A model generated the notes under the pieces. That model saw only the letters and a program-made list of their open reading frames with translations. It was not told the DNA's origin and did no database searches. Positions 41,796 through 50,879 of a stretch of DNA of 64,000 bases are shown one piece after another. The DNA comes from JABSSA01 sp039984715 (GTDB lineage Bacteria > Pseudomonadota > Alphaproteobacteria > Rhodobacterales > Rhodobacteraceae). The DNA lies in the NCBI GenBank assembly GCA_039984715.1, contig JBDWUA010000005.1:14593-78592 (forward strand), written 5' to 3'. How positions within the stretch are numbered: the stretch's first letter is position 1; the number at the start of each line of letters is the position of its first letter. The position numbers and the translations under genes were made by a program.

Positions 41796-43778
41796 ATGAC
41801 CGTGACCCCGAACGACATGTCCAACGCAATCCGTGCCTTGACGATGGATGCTGTTCAAAATGCCAACTCAGGGCATCCCGGTATGCCGATGGGCATGGCG
41901 GAAATGGGGCTCGCGCTTTGGAAGCAGCACCTTCGCCATAATCCGGCCAACCCCAATTGGCTCGACCGAGATCGTTTCGTTCTGTCAAATGGCCACGGCT
42001 CAATGTTGTTATATTCGTTGCTGCATTTGACGGGCTACGATCTGTCGATGGATGACATCAAAGCGTTCCGCACGCTACACAGCAAAACACCCGGCCACCC
42101 CGAACGCGGCTACACTCCGGGTGTCGAAACAACGACCGGCCCTCTGGGTCAAGGCGTTGCAAACGCTGTCGGAATGGCAATGGCTGAGGTGATCCTTGCG
42201 GGCCAGTTCAATACACCGGACCACAAGGTGATTGATCACCGGACTTTTGTATTCCTTGGGGATGGCTGCCTGATGGAGGGGGTCTCACATGAAGCCTGCT
42301 CGCTTGCTGGGACGCTGGGATTGGGCAAGCTGATCGCGCTTTACGATGACAACGGCATTTCGATTGATGGCGATGTCGAAGGCTGGTTCACCGACAATAC
42401 CCCGGACCGCTTTCGTGCCTATGGCTGGCACGTGATCGAGGCGGTTGATGGTCATGATACTGACGCCGTGGATCGCGCCATCACGCAGGCCAAGAACATC
42501 ACAGACCGCCCTTCGCTGATCTGCTGCAAGACGACAATTGGCCAAGGTGCACCGACCAAGGCAGGCAGCCATGGAAGCCACGGCTCGCCCCTTGGTGAGG
42601 ATGAAATCGCAGCGACCCGAGAGGCCATCGGCTGGCCGCATCCGCCGTTTGTTGTGCCCACTGACATCGCTGCGGCGTGGTCGCAACGCGCCGAGGGGGC
42701 AACCCTTGAGGCCGAATGGCAAGCAAGGTTCGAGGCCTATGCCGCCGATCACCCTGATCTGGCGCGCAACCTTTTGAGAGCCATGGCCGGCGAATTGCCG
42801 GACGGTTTCGCGGCGTCTTCGCAGGCCTTCATTCAGAAGGTCACCGACGCAAACGCCCCCGTTGCGACGCGCAAGATCAGCCTAGAGGCGATCACCTATT
42901 TCTCGGACCTCATGCCTGAACTTGTGGGAGGCTCCGCCGATCTGGCCAGTTCTAACCTAACGAACTGGGCTGGGATGCAACCGCTGAGCAATGGCGCGGG
43001 CGGCAATTACGTCTATTTTGGTGTTCGCGAATTTGGCATGGCCGCGATCATGAATGGCATGGCCGGGCATGGTGGCATCCGCCCATACGGCGCGACGTAC
43101 CTGACCTTTTCTGACTATTCGCGCAACGCGATCCGCATGGCCGCGCTGATGAAACTTGGGACCGTCCATGTGATGACCCACGACTCGCTTGCCCTTGGTC
43201 AGGACGGACCAACGCACCAGCCGATTGAACATCTTGCCAGCCTGCGCATGATCCCGGGATTGGACCTTTGGCGCCCATGCGACGGGGCGGAGGCGGCTGT
43301 CGCTTGGTCCGTGGCGTTGGAAAACACCTCCAAGCCAACCGTGTTGGCCCTGAGCCGTCAAGGCCTAACTGTACAGCCGCGCGACGCCGAAACCCACGCT
43401 TCAATTCGGCGTGGTGGTTACGTTTTGCTTCGCGAAACGGGTGACCTGAAAGTGGTTATTCTAGCAACCGGATCAGAGGTCGAAATCGCCACTCAGGCTG
43501 CAGAACGTCTGGGGGACGGCGTTCGGGTGGTGTCCTTGCCTTCAACGCATGTGTTCGATCAACAATCGCTTGAATGGCGCAATGCGGTCTTGCCCAATAT
43601 TGTGCCGATGGTGTCCATTGAGGCCGGAACAACGCAGGGTTGGCATCGCTATATTGGTCGCGACGGCATTGCCATCGGCTTGGATAGCTTTGGTGAATCG
43701 GCAGCCGCTGATGTGCTTTATGACCATTTTGGACTCACCGTCGATGCGGTCATAGCGGCAGTGGAGCGTATTGCGTGA
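41796..43778 (+). CDS. tkt: Transketolase
   Basis: This TPP enzyme moves two-carbon units between sugar phosphates. It has 660 residues, the normal length, and all three domains. Motifs: NANSGHPGMPMGMAEMGLAL, GPLGQGVANAVGMAMAE, the TPP site GDGCLMEGVSHEACSLAGTL, GTVHVMTHDSLALGQDGPTH and ATGSEVEIATQAAERLGDGV. It is fused into a sugar catabolic locus with an AraB-like kinase (GTGA overlap), so it probably acts on the pentulose phosphate formed there in addition to, or instead of, a housekeeping copy. Confidence 0.96.
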   Translation: MTVTPNDMSNAIRALTMDAVQNANSGHPGMPMGMAEMGLALWKQHLRHNPANPNWLDRDRFVLSNGHGSMLLYSLLHLTGYDLSMDDIKAFRTLHSKTPGHPERGYTPGVETTTGPLGQGVANAVGMAMAEVILAGQFNTPDHKVIDHRTFVFLGDGCLMEGVSHEACSLAGTLGLGKLIALYDDNGISIDGDVEGWFTDNTPDRFRAYGWHVIEAVDGHDTDAVDRAITQAKNITDRPSLICCKTTIGQGAPTKAGSHGSHGSPLGEDEIAATREAIGWPHPPFVVPTDIAAAWSQRAEGATLEAEWQARFEAYAADHPDLARNLLRAMAGELPDGFAASSQAFIQKVTDANAPVATRKISLEAITYFSDLMPELVGGSADLASSNLTNWAGMQPLSNGAGGNYVYFGVREFGMAAIMNGMAGHGGIRPYGATYLTFSDYSRNAIRMAALMKLGTVHVMTHDSLALGQDGPTHQPIEHLASLRMIPGLDLWRPCDGAEAAVAWSVALENTSKPTVLALSRQGLTVQPRDAETHASIRRGGYVLLRETGDLKVVILATGSEVEIATQAAERLGDGVRVVSLPSTHVFDQQSLEWRNAVLPNIVPMVSIEAGTTQGWHRYIGRDGIAIGLDSFGESAAADVLYDHFGLTVDAVIAAVERIA

Positions 43779-45328
43779 CTGATTTCCTGATCGGTCTTGA
43801 TTTTGGAACAGCTTCCGCGCGTGGCGTGCTCGTGAGTGTTGAAACTGGCAAAGAAGTTGCCTCACACGTCGTCGATTACCCGCATGGAACACTCACAAAG
43901 ACACTGCCGGATGGCACGCCACTTGGTCGATCATGGGCGTTGCAAGTTGCGGGGGATTATCTTGTAACGGCCGAAACGATCCTCAGCAAACTTGGAAACG
44001 GCCGAAAAGTGGCAGGTATTGGGTTGGGGTTCACTGCAAGTTCGCCAATGCCAACAGACGCAACCGGCACGCCGCTGTCAGACCATTACCCGGACGACCC
44101 ACACGCCTATGTTAAGTTGTGGAAGCACGGGGCCGCACAAAAGCAGGCAGACAGGATCAATCAACAAGGTGGTGCGTACCTTGATCGTTTCGGCGGCAAG
44201 GTTTCGGCTGAATGGCTTTTGGCGAAGGCCGCCCAAATCGCCGAAGAGTCGCCGGAAAGCTGGTCGCGCACAGCCCGTTTCATCGAAGCGGGAGATTGGA
44301 TCGTTTGGCAGCTTGTGGGATCAGAGCATCGCAGCCTCGGGTTTGCAGCTTACAAGGCGCAATATGATAGCGCCGATGGGTATCCAGAGAACGTCGTCGA
44401 TGGCTTAGCGGATCGATTGTCCGATCCGCACCCCGTTGGCACTGCCGCTGGTGTTCTTAATCAAAGCTGGCGCGATAAGACTGGCATCATCGGACCCTGC
44501 GCCGTCGCCGTCGCAGTCATCGACAGCCATGTGGTGCTTCCTGCCATCGGCGCTGTTACGGACGGGTGCTTTGTGGCCGCACTTGGGACATCCGCCGTGT
44601 CCATGATCCTCAGCAAAGAAGAATACCCGCTTCCAAAAGGGATTGAAGGCGCTGCCTTTGATGGATCAATCCGTGGACTGTGGTGCTATGAGGCGGGCCA
44701 AGCAAGCTTTGGCGATACCTTAAATTGGTTTGTGCAAATGACCCCACGCGGCAAGGACGATGCCGAAAGTTTTGCCGCATATAACGCCGAGGCCAAGGCT
44801 CTCAAGCCCGGTGAAAGCCGCCTGTTGGCGATCGATTGGTGGAATGGCAATCGTGTACCGCACGCCGATTCCGGGCTCAGCGGTATGATCCTTGGCCTGA
44901 CTTTACAGACGGATGCTGTTGCGATTTATCGGTCCTTAGTCGAAGGGCTCTGCTATGGTATGCGCCAAATTTTCGATCTGTATATCGATGGCGGCTTTAC
45001 CGTGTCCCGCGTTGTTATGTCGAGCGGCTTAGCCCAGCGAAACCCATTTCTCGTTCAGGTGATGGCTGATGTCATTGGCCGCCCTATTGAAGTTCCGGAC
45101 ATCGACAACACCACCGCAATCGGTGCTGCCATTCACGGCGCTGTCGCAAGTCAGGTCGTCCCAGGGTTCAAAGAAGGAGCTGCACAGTTTGGCGCACGCA
45201 GCGCCAAAACCATTGAACCCGATCCCGCAGCGCATGCGCTTTATTCTGAATTGTTTAGCGCTTATTTGCGTCTTTCAAAAAATGAAGACGTGAAGAGAGC
45301 TATTCAAGTTTTGAACTCTCCTATCTGA
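43775..45328 (+). CDS. FGGY-family carbohydrate kinase, ribulokinase (AraB)-like
   Basis: The GTG at 43775 overlaps the tkt stop. The 517-residue kinase has the N-terminal ATP-binding motif FLIGLDFGTASARGVLV, the AraB-like segment ARFIEAGDWIVWQLVGSEHR, LGTSAVSMILSKEEYPLPKG, WCYEAGQASFGDTLNWFVQ and the C-terminal SSGLAQRNPFLVQVMADVIG. Gly-rich FGGY signatures correspond best to ribulokinases, so a pentulose substrate such as ribulose is plausible. Coupling to transketolase agrees with a pentulose 5-phosphate product. It converges with the CUT1 importer operon (21-bp gap). Confidence 0.88.
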   Translation: MTDFLIGLDFGTASARGVLVSVETGKEVASHVVDYPHGTLTKTLPDGTPLGRSWALQVAGDYLVTAETILSKLGNGRKVAGIGLGFTASSPMPTDATGTPLSDHYPDDPHAYVKLWKHGAAQKQADRINQQGGAYLDRFGGKVSAEWLLAKAAQIAEESPESWSRTARFIEAGDWIVWQLVGSEHRSLGFAAYKAQYDSADGYPENVVDGLADRLSDPHPVGTAAGVLNQSWRDKTGIIGPCAVAVAVIDSHVVLPAIGAVTDGCFVAALGTSAVSMILSKEEYPLPKGIEGAAFDGSIRGLWCYEAGQASFGDTLNWFVQMTPRGKDDAESFAAYNAEAKALKPGESRLLAIDWWNGNRVPHADSGLSGMILGLTLQTDAVAIYRSLVEGLCYGMRQIFDLYIDGGFTVSRVVMSSGLAQRNPFLVQVMADVIGRPIEVPDIDNTTAIGAAIHGAVASQVVPGFKEGAAQFGARSAKTIEPDPAAHALYSELFSAYLRLSKNEDVKRAIQVLNSPI

Positions 45329-45349
45329 GCCGGCATGCAACCGTCGTTG

Positions 45350-46411
45350 CTAGGAAATTCTCTGTTCCGTTTGTGCATCAAACAGATGCAACGCGTCGGT
45401 TTGTGGCGTCAGGCCCACCTTGTCACCCAAAGCAACGGGACGACGGTCGCGGTACAGCACTGTCAGGTTTGTATCGCCGACCGAAACCGACGCGATGGTT
45501 TCACCGCCCATCGGTTCGATCGTCTCGACGATGCCTTCGATACCCTTTTCCGGAGATCCAAGACGAAGGTTTTCGGGTCGTATTCCGCAAATCACCTCTG
45601 ATGGCAGTTTTGACGGGAAATCTGCGCCGTTCCAACCAAAGGTCTTGCCCGAAATCGTAATACCAGTTCCGTCTGCCTTAGCGGGGATCAAATTCATTGA
45701 AGGGGATCCAATAAAACCGGCGACAAAGACATTTTGCGGTCGGTCATAGACGTCGATGGGTCGTCCAACTTGTTGGATATTGCCATCGCGCATGACCACA
45801 ACCTTGTCACCCATTGTCATCGCTTCGACTTGGTCATGGGTGACATAAATTGAGGTTGCGCCAAGACGGCGATGGAGCGCTTTGATCTGTGCGCGCATTT
45901 CCACCCGCAGCTTGGCGTCAAGGTTCGACAAGGGCTCATCAAACAAAAAGACCGACGGATCTCTCACGATTGCTCTTCCCATTGCCACACGTTGGCGTTG
46001 CCCACCAGAAAGTGCGCGCGGCGTCCGATCTAACAAGGGTGTCAACGCAAGGAGTTCGGCAGCTTCATTGACGCGCTTTTCTATTTCCGCTTTTGGAGTT
46101 TTGCGCATCTGAAGCGAAAACCCGATATTCTGGCGCACCGTTTTATGCGGGTACAAAGCATAGTTCTGAAACACCATGGCAATATCGCGATTTTTGGCCG
46201 CGACGTTGTTGACGACCTTGTCGTCAATACGTGCCTCACCTCCGGATATGCGTTCCAGCCCCGCGACCATGCGCAATAGCGTAGATTTGCCACAACCCGA
46301 AGGCCCGACAAGCACCACAAATTCGCCATCCGCAATCTCAAGGTCCAAATTTTGAATGACCTCGACAGCGCCGTAGCTCTTTTTTAATCCAGACAGTGTC
46401 ACTGACGCCAT
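45350..46411 (-). CDS. CUT1 sugar ABC transporter ATP-binding protein (UgpC/MalK type)
   Basis: The 353-residue ATPase has Walker A LVGPSGCGKSTLLRMVAGLE, Q-loop MVFQNYALYPHKTVRQNI, signature RALSGGQRQRVAMGRAIV, Walker B VFLFDEPLSNLDAKLRVEM and switch His YVTHDQVEAMTM. A C-terminal TOBE domain (about 240-350, with ICGIRPENLRLGSPEKGIEG) is present. It is the last gene of the operon. Such ATPases can serve several sugar importers. Confidence 0.94.
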   Translation of the reverse strand: MASVTLSGLKKSYGAVEVIQNLDLEIADGEFVVLVGPSGCGKSTLLRMVAGLERISGGEARIDDKVVNNVAAKNRDIAMVFQNYALYPHKTVRQNIGFSLQMRKTPKAEIEKRVNEAAELLALTPLLDRTPRALSGGQRQRVAMGRAIVRDPSVFLFDEPLSNLDAKLRVEMRAQIKALHRRLGATSIYVTHDQVEAMTMGDKVVVMRDGNIQQVGRPIDVYDRPQNVFVAGFIGSPSMNLIPAKADGTGITISGKTFGWNGADFPSKLPSEVICGIRPENLRLGSPEKGIEGIVETIEPMGGETIASVSVGDTNLTVLYRDRRPVALGDKVGLTPQTDALHLFDAQTEQRIS

Positions 46412-46429
46412 CGTATAGCTCCTAGAGTA

Positions 46430-47269
46430 TTATTTGACCGCACCGCTCGTTAAACCGCTGACGATTTGTCGCTCGAACAGAAGATACAGGATCAGAATTG
46501 GGATGATGGTTGTGATCGTAAACGCGTTGATCAGGGGCCAGTCGGTCAGCCCCATATTGTCCCGCATGGCATAAAGTTGATACGGAAGCGTGCGCATGTC
46601 ACCGGACGACGTGAACGCCAATACAAACGGGAATTCATTCCAAGCCTCGCGCAAAGACAAAATCCCTGCGGTCACCATTCCGGGCAATGAAATGGGGACG
46701 ACCACCTTCCAAATGCGTTGCCAGATCGAAGCACCGTCAATCGCCGCAGCCTCTTCCAATTCAATGGGGACGGCCTGAAAGAAGCCGATCAATATCCATG
46801 TCGCCATTGGCACGGCTGTGGCCGTGTAGGTGATGATCAGGACGGTATAGGTGTCCAACAAATCCAGCGCCGCGATCACATCGTATAATGGTATAATGAG
46901 ACTGGCTCTGGGCAGAATGCGCGGCACCAGAATGAACAAAAGCAAGATGTGGCGCCACGCAAAGGCATATCGGGCAAATCCATAGGCCCCCAACACGGAA
47001 ATAAACAGCGTCAGAACGGTGGATGTGACCGACAGATAGAGGCTGTTGGCCAAGTATTGGGCGAAACCGTCAGACGACAGAACACGGCCGTAATTATCCA
47101 AGGTCGGGTTTTCCGGGATAAAGCCTTCGGAATAAAGTGTGAGTGGTGTCTTAAGTGATGCCGAAAACGACCAGACAATTGGCAGGACGGCCCAGATCGT
47201 CAAAAGTATTAAGGCGCTCCACGCGATGACGCGCGTGCTTAATGGGGATGACATCTGATCATTTGTCAT
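46430..47269 (-). CDS. CUT1 sugar ABC transporter permease (MalG type)
   Basis: The 279-residue permease has six predicted helices. Typical segments are TPLTLYSEGFIPENPTLDNY after helix 1, PLYDVIAALDLLDTYTVLI and the EAA loop EEAAAIDGASIWQRIWKVVV. It overlaps the MalF-type permease gene by 11 bp and is followed by the ATPase gene after 18 bp. Confidence 0.93.
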   Translation of the reverse strand: MTNDQMSSPLSTRVIAWSALILLTIWAVLPIVWSFSASLKTPLTLYSEGFIPENPTLDNYGRVLSSDGFAQYLANSLYLSVTSTVLTLFISVLGAYGFARYAFAWRHILLLFILVPRILPRASLIIPLYDVIAALDLLDTYTVLIITYTATAVPMATWILIGFFQAVPIELEEAAAIDGASIWQRIWKVVVPISLPGMVTAGILSLREAWNEFPFVLAFTSSGDMRTLPYQLYAMRDNMGLTDWPLINAFTITTIIPILILYLLFERQIVSGLTSGAVK

Positions 47270-48161
47270 TTTGCGCCCTCCCCGCTGCGCGCAGGAAGAC
47301 TGCGCTCAGGGCCATGTTGATAACCAGAATAACAATCATCACAGCCGCACCTGTTGAGTAATTCAGGTCCCGAAACGCCAGCTGATACATGTAGACGGCA
47401 AGCACCTCAGTAGATCGGCCCGGACCACCGCCCGTCAGGGGTAAAACAATGTCGAACATGTTGAAACTGGCAAAGCTCAACCACATCAGTGCAAGTGAGA
47501 GCATGGGGATGATGGACGGGATCGTGATGTGAATGAACTTCTGAAACCCAGACGCACCGTCGATATCGGCGGCGGCGTAAAGCTCGGGGTCAATTGTTTG
47601 CAGGCCCGCCAGCAGGATCAGAGTTGCAAAGGGCGCAATGAACCAGACGTTGGCCATGGTGATGACCATCAGCGCTTTGTCGGGGTCAGCCAGCCATGAC
47701 ACTGTCGACAGGCCCAACGCGCCCGAGATTTGTGTCACGATTGCATTGTCGCCGGTGAACAGAAACCGCCACATCACGGCAGTCGCCACGCCAGAGACAA
47801 GATACGGGATCAACGCAATCGCACGGAAAAAGGCCCGCGCGAATTTGATCTGGTTCAGCACCAAAGCGTGGACCAGCGACATCACCAAACCAATGGCGAT
47901 TGTGGCGCCAACAAAAATCAAAGAAATGGCCAGAGAGTTTCGAAATCCTGATGACCCAAACAAGTCCTTATAGTTTCGCAAGCCGACGAACGGCTGCCCC
48001 GGTTCCCAAACCTCGATCTGGTAAAAGGACATCATGACACCACGCACGACCGCATAGCCTAGAACGGCTGCAACAAGCGCAATGGCGGGAAACAAAAGGA
48101 TGTAGGGCGTCATTCGTTCGATCAGTTGATCTCGGAATGCGCGCTTGACGGTATCGGCCAC
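47259..48161 (-). CDS. CUT1 sugar ABC transporter permease (MalF type)
   Basis: The GTG at 48161 has AGGAG 6 nt upstream; an ATG two bases away is out of frame. The 300-residue permease has SFYQIEVWEPGQPFVGLRNY, the EAA loop ELYAAADIDGASGFQKFIHI and PLTGGGPGRSTEVLAVYMYQ near the C-terminus, typical of the UgpA/ThuF group. The gap to the binding-protein gene holds a hairpin. Confidence 0.93.
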   Translation of the reverse strand: MADTVKRAFRDQLIERMTPYILLFPAIALVAAVLGYAVVRGVMMSFYQIEVWEPGQPFVGLRNYKDLFGSSGFRNSLAISLIFVGATIAIGLVMSLVHALVLNQIKFARAFFRAIALIPYLVSGVATAVMWRFLFTGDNAIVTQISGALGLSTVSWLADPDKALMVITMANVWFIAPFATLILLAGLQTIDPELYAAADIDGASGFQKFIHITIPSIIPMLSLALMWLSFASFNMFDIVLPLTGGGPGRSTEVLAVYMYQLAFRDLNYSTGAAVMIVILVINMALSAVFLRAAGRAQNDK

Positions 48162-48187
48162 ATTCGCTCCTGGTTTAACGGCGACAC

Positions 48188-48216
48188 CAGAAGGGCCGAA
48201 TGCCTCGGCCCTTCTG
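48188..48216 (-). repeat. Stem-loop between CUT1 binding-protein and permease genes
   Basis: CAGAAGGGCCGA-N5-TCGGCCCTTCTG has perfect 12-bp arms. On the plus strand it is followed by ATTTTT, but the genes on both sides read on the minus strand, so a role in differential stability or partial termination of the operon is more likely. Confidence 0.7.
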
Positions 48217-48241
48217 ATTTTTCAGATCAAACGCTAAGGGT

Positions 48242-49513
48242 TTAACCGCCAACAAGCTCGTTGATGGCCGCCTGATGCTTTGCCGCAATCCCAGCCGCGT
48301 CCGCATCTGGGTTGGTCAAAGCCTCCTGCATGGAATCAAGCAAGATCTGATAGATTTGGCTTTGACGTGGATGCGTTGGCAGCGGAGTCAGATTGGAGAA
48401 CTCCCCTGCGAACGCAGACGCCCAAGGCTTTACGGCGTTGTATTCATCGGACGCAAACACCGACAATACCGTGCCCGGCTGATAGCGCGCCGAAACTTCG
48501 CCGACATTTTCTGCCTTAGCAAGATACTGAAGAACTTTCAGAATGGCCGCGTCCTCGGCGGCGTCTTTGGTCACGATAAATGGCCAGCCAAGGGTCATGG
48601 TGCGTGCTTCGCTCTCGGCGCCCGGTCGTGCAGGCGGACGTCCACCATCCCATTGCTCGCCCCATGCAAGGGACTCGTTCAATGTCGGATAGATATTGTC
48701 ACCAAGAAGCGATTGCGCGGCATTCCCACCAATAAAGGCCGTGCGCATCGCGCCGGAATCCCATGCCAGAACATCCGTAGATGTCAGCCCTTCGCGCACA
48801 AGTGTCTGATAGAACGACAACAGGTAATGGCCCGCATCTGAATCTAGCTGAGGAACCCCGTTTTCGAATTGTCCGCCCATCGACATAAAGGTGGACAAGA
48901 ACCAAACCGGGTCATGCGCCCGACTGCCGATCACAGCGAAACCGGTATGTCCATCTGCTTTGGCCACCCGTGCGAAGGCCAACACGTCTTCCCAAGTTTT
49001 GGGCGCGTCCATGCCCGCAGCGGCCAGCCAATCCTTGCGGTAGGTGTACCAGAAAGGTCCCGCATATAGGGTCATCCCGTAGGGTGTGCCTTCCAACGAC
49101 GCCATATCCAAGCCGACCGAAGAGATGTCATCAAGCGAGGCGGCATCGTCCGCTCTCCACATCTCAAGAAGACTGCTGACGTCACGCACAGCGCCCTGTG
49201 CGACAAGAGGTGCTAACCCGTCTGCGGGAACTTGAATAATGTCTGGTGCGCGCCCTGCCTGAGTTGCGCGCAGCGTATCTGCAACAGCCTGTTCAAGGCG
49301 CACAACTTCGGTCGTTACGGTGATCCCAGGGTTTTCAGAGTGGAACGTTTCAAACGCATCCGCAGGGATAAAGTTTTCTCTGCCAAACCAGACTGTGATG
49401 TCTTGCGCACTCGCGGTCGTCACAAAGGCACCAAGTGTTGACCCGAAAATAACAGAAGCACAGACAGCCGTCCGTGCATAATTTAGGGGCTTAAAATCTC
49501 CAAGCCGTTTCAT
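48242..49513 (-). CDS. Extracellular sugar-binding protein (SBP family 1)
   Basis: The ATG at 49513 has GGAGGAT 9 nt upstream; the longer upstream frame is not coding-like. The 423-residue protein has a signal peptide (ARTAVCASVIFGSTLGAFVT, cleavage near TASA-QD) and the MalE/UgpB fold with DAFETFHSENPGITVTTEVV, APDIIQVPADGLAPLVAQGA and PYGMTLYAGPFWYTYRKDWL. TMTLGWPFIVTKDAAEDAAI is the usual hinge region. The ligand may be a sugar or polyol feeding the adjacent kinase and transketolase. Confidence 0.92.
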   Translation of the reverse strand: MKRLGDFKPLNYARTAVCASVIFGSTLGAFVTTASAQDITVWFGRENFIPADAFETFHSENPGITVTTEVVRLEQAVADTLRATQAGRAPDIIQVPADGLAPLVAQGAVRDVSSLLEMWRADDAASLDDISSVGLDMASLEGTPYGMTLYAGPFWYTYRKDWLAAAGMDAPKTWEDVLAFARVAKADGHTGFAVIGSRAHDPVWFLSTFMSMGGQFENGVPQLDSDAGHYLLSFYQTLVREGLTSTDVLAWDSGAMRTAFIGGNAAQSLLGDNIYPTLNESLAWGEQWDGGRPPARPGAESEARTMTLGWPFIVTKDAAEDAAILKVLQYLAKAENVGEVSARYQPGTVLSVFASDEYNAVKPWASAFAGEFSNLTPLPTHPRQSQIYQILLDSMQEALTNPDADAAGIAAKHQAAINELVGG

Positions 49514-50105
49514 TTCAATATCCTCCCATTGGTTGCGCGGCTCGTACCACGCTCTCCGTTGACGCTGTCGAATTTTCTTTTGTATGCCTCTGGCCTCGAT
49601 CCGCAGACGAAGGCCCAGACTTTGCAAGAAGATACACTTATGAGACAAGCTGTCACTAAGAATGCCTTTAATGTAAGTAATTGTACAAAAGAGATGTGGT
49701 CAGTCAGGAGCCATTCGAATGAGCTGTGGCAAGCCATACGATTCCGTACATCAAGGCGGTTGAGATTTCTTGATCGCCTTCGCATTTACGTGTTTCGGGA
49801 ATTCAACGATCAACAAAACCAATCCAGATTTCACCTCCCGATACAAAGCGGACAAGATCCATCAATCTGGCCCTCAATCAGGAATGGGGCAAACGCATTC
49901 GAACTAAAACATAGCTTTGGCCTTTAGCCCGCGACGGTTCCTAAGAAAGCAAAGCGCCCTCTCGAACAAAGTGCTGCGAAATGTTGGTTTGAAATCGACC
50001 TAAGTCAACAACATTGAAAGGCCGCGACGGTGGCGCGAGCCGCACAACAGTAAAAAACCTGCGGCAACAGCTAGAAACCCGAGCTTAAACACTCAAGTGC
50101 GCAGG
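49514..50105. other. Intergenic region with no supported gene
   Basis: About 590 bp separate the sugar-binding-protein start from the iron ABC ATPase stop. Frames on both strands (for example 49529-49927, plus) give no recognisable protein. The right part should end the iron transporter transcript and the left part should hold the sugar operon promoter, but I see no convincing terminator or operator. Confidence 0.5.
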
Positions 50106-50879
50106 TCACCCGGCCAAGCGGGCATCCACAAAAAATACGCCACGTTTCGTCTGTTCTAGGTCTGTTTCAACGCGGTACGTTTGACCAATCTCGGGGAGAG
50201 CCAAGATGCGTTCCGGCGGGCCATCCGCGAGAATAATGCCTTCGCGCAGCAACACCAGCCGGTCACAGAATTTCGCCGCAAGATTCAGATCGTGCAAAGC
50301 GGCCATCACGACAGGTTTCTTCCGATCCATTTCGTTGCGGATCGACGTCAGGATCGACAATTGGTGGTGCAGATCAAGAGCGCTGGTCGGCTCATCCAAC
50401 AAGATCACCTCAGGCGCACGCACGATGGTTTGAGCCACGGCGACCATCTGTGCTTGCCCCCCGCTCAAATCCGCAATGCCACGTTCTGCCAAATGCGAAA
50501 GACCAAGCGTGCTTAGCGTATCTGACACTCGGTCAAGGTTATCCGCCTCGACACGCCATCCGGTGGTCTGTTTCAGGGCCAGCAAAACGCTTTCAAACAC
50601 ACTCAGCAAAGCGTTGCAGCCATAGGCTTGCGGCATGTAGGAAACGCGGCGCGCGCGGTCTTTGCGCCGCAACGACGTCACATCGTCATTGCCGATCGTA
50701 ATCGTTCCCGCCGTGGGCGTCACCAAGCCTGCCAAGGTTTTGAACAAGGTGGACTTTCCCGACGCATTCGGCCCGATCAACCCAATGAATGTCCCGCCTT
50801 TGATCTCTGGCACAGACACATCATGCAGCACTTCGGTGTTGCCATACCCCGCCTTGAGGTTCGTGATGTTAAGCGTCAT
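50106..50879 (-). CDS. Iron-siderophore-type ABC transporter ATP-binding protein (FecE-like)
   Basis: The ATG at 50879 (MTLNITNLKAGYGNTEVLHD) overlaps the permease stop (ATGA); a longer frame lies antisense-like inside the permease gene. The 257-residue ATPase has Walker A LIGPNASGKSTLFKTLAGL, signature IADLSGGQAQMVAVAQTIVR, Walker B VILLDEPTSALDLHHQL and switch His AALHDLNLAAKFCDRLVLL. These match FecE/FhuC-type ATPases. It is the last gene of a three-gene importer operon. Confidence 0.93.
   Translation of the reverse strand: MTLNITNLKAGYGNTEVLHDVSVPEIKGGTFIGLIGPNASGKSTLFKTLAGLVTPTAGTITIGNDDVTSLRRKDRARRVSYMPQAYGCNALLSVFESVLLALKQTTGWRVEADNLDRVSDTLSTLGLSHLAERGIADLSGGQAQMVAVAQTIVRAPEVILLDEPTSALDLHHQLSILTSIRNEMDRKKPVVMAALHDLNLAAKFCDRLVLLREGIILADGPPERILALPEIGQTYRVETDLEQTKRGVFFVDARLAG

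Noticed and set aside
49648..49690. CRISPR or repeat array
   Set aside because: No regularly spaced repeats were found here or anywhere else in the window.
49529..49927. Possible 132-codon gene in the gap before the iron ABC genes
   Set aside because: No ribosome site, no family resemblance, and irregular composition; treated as intergenic.
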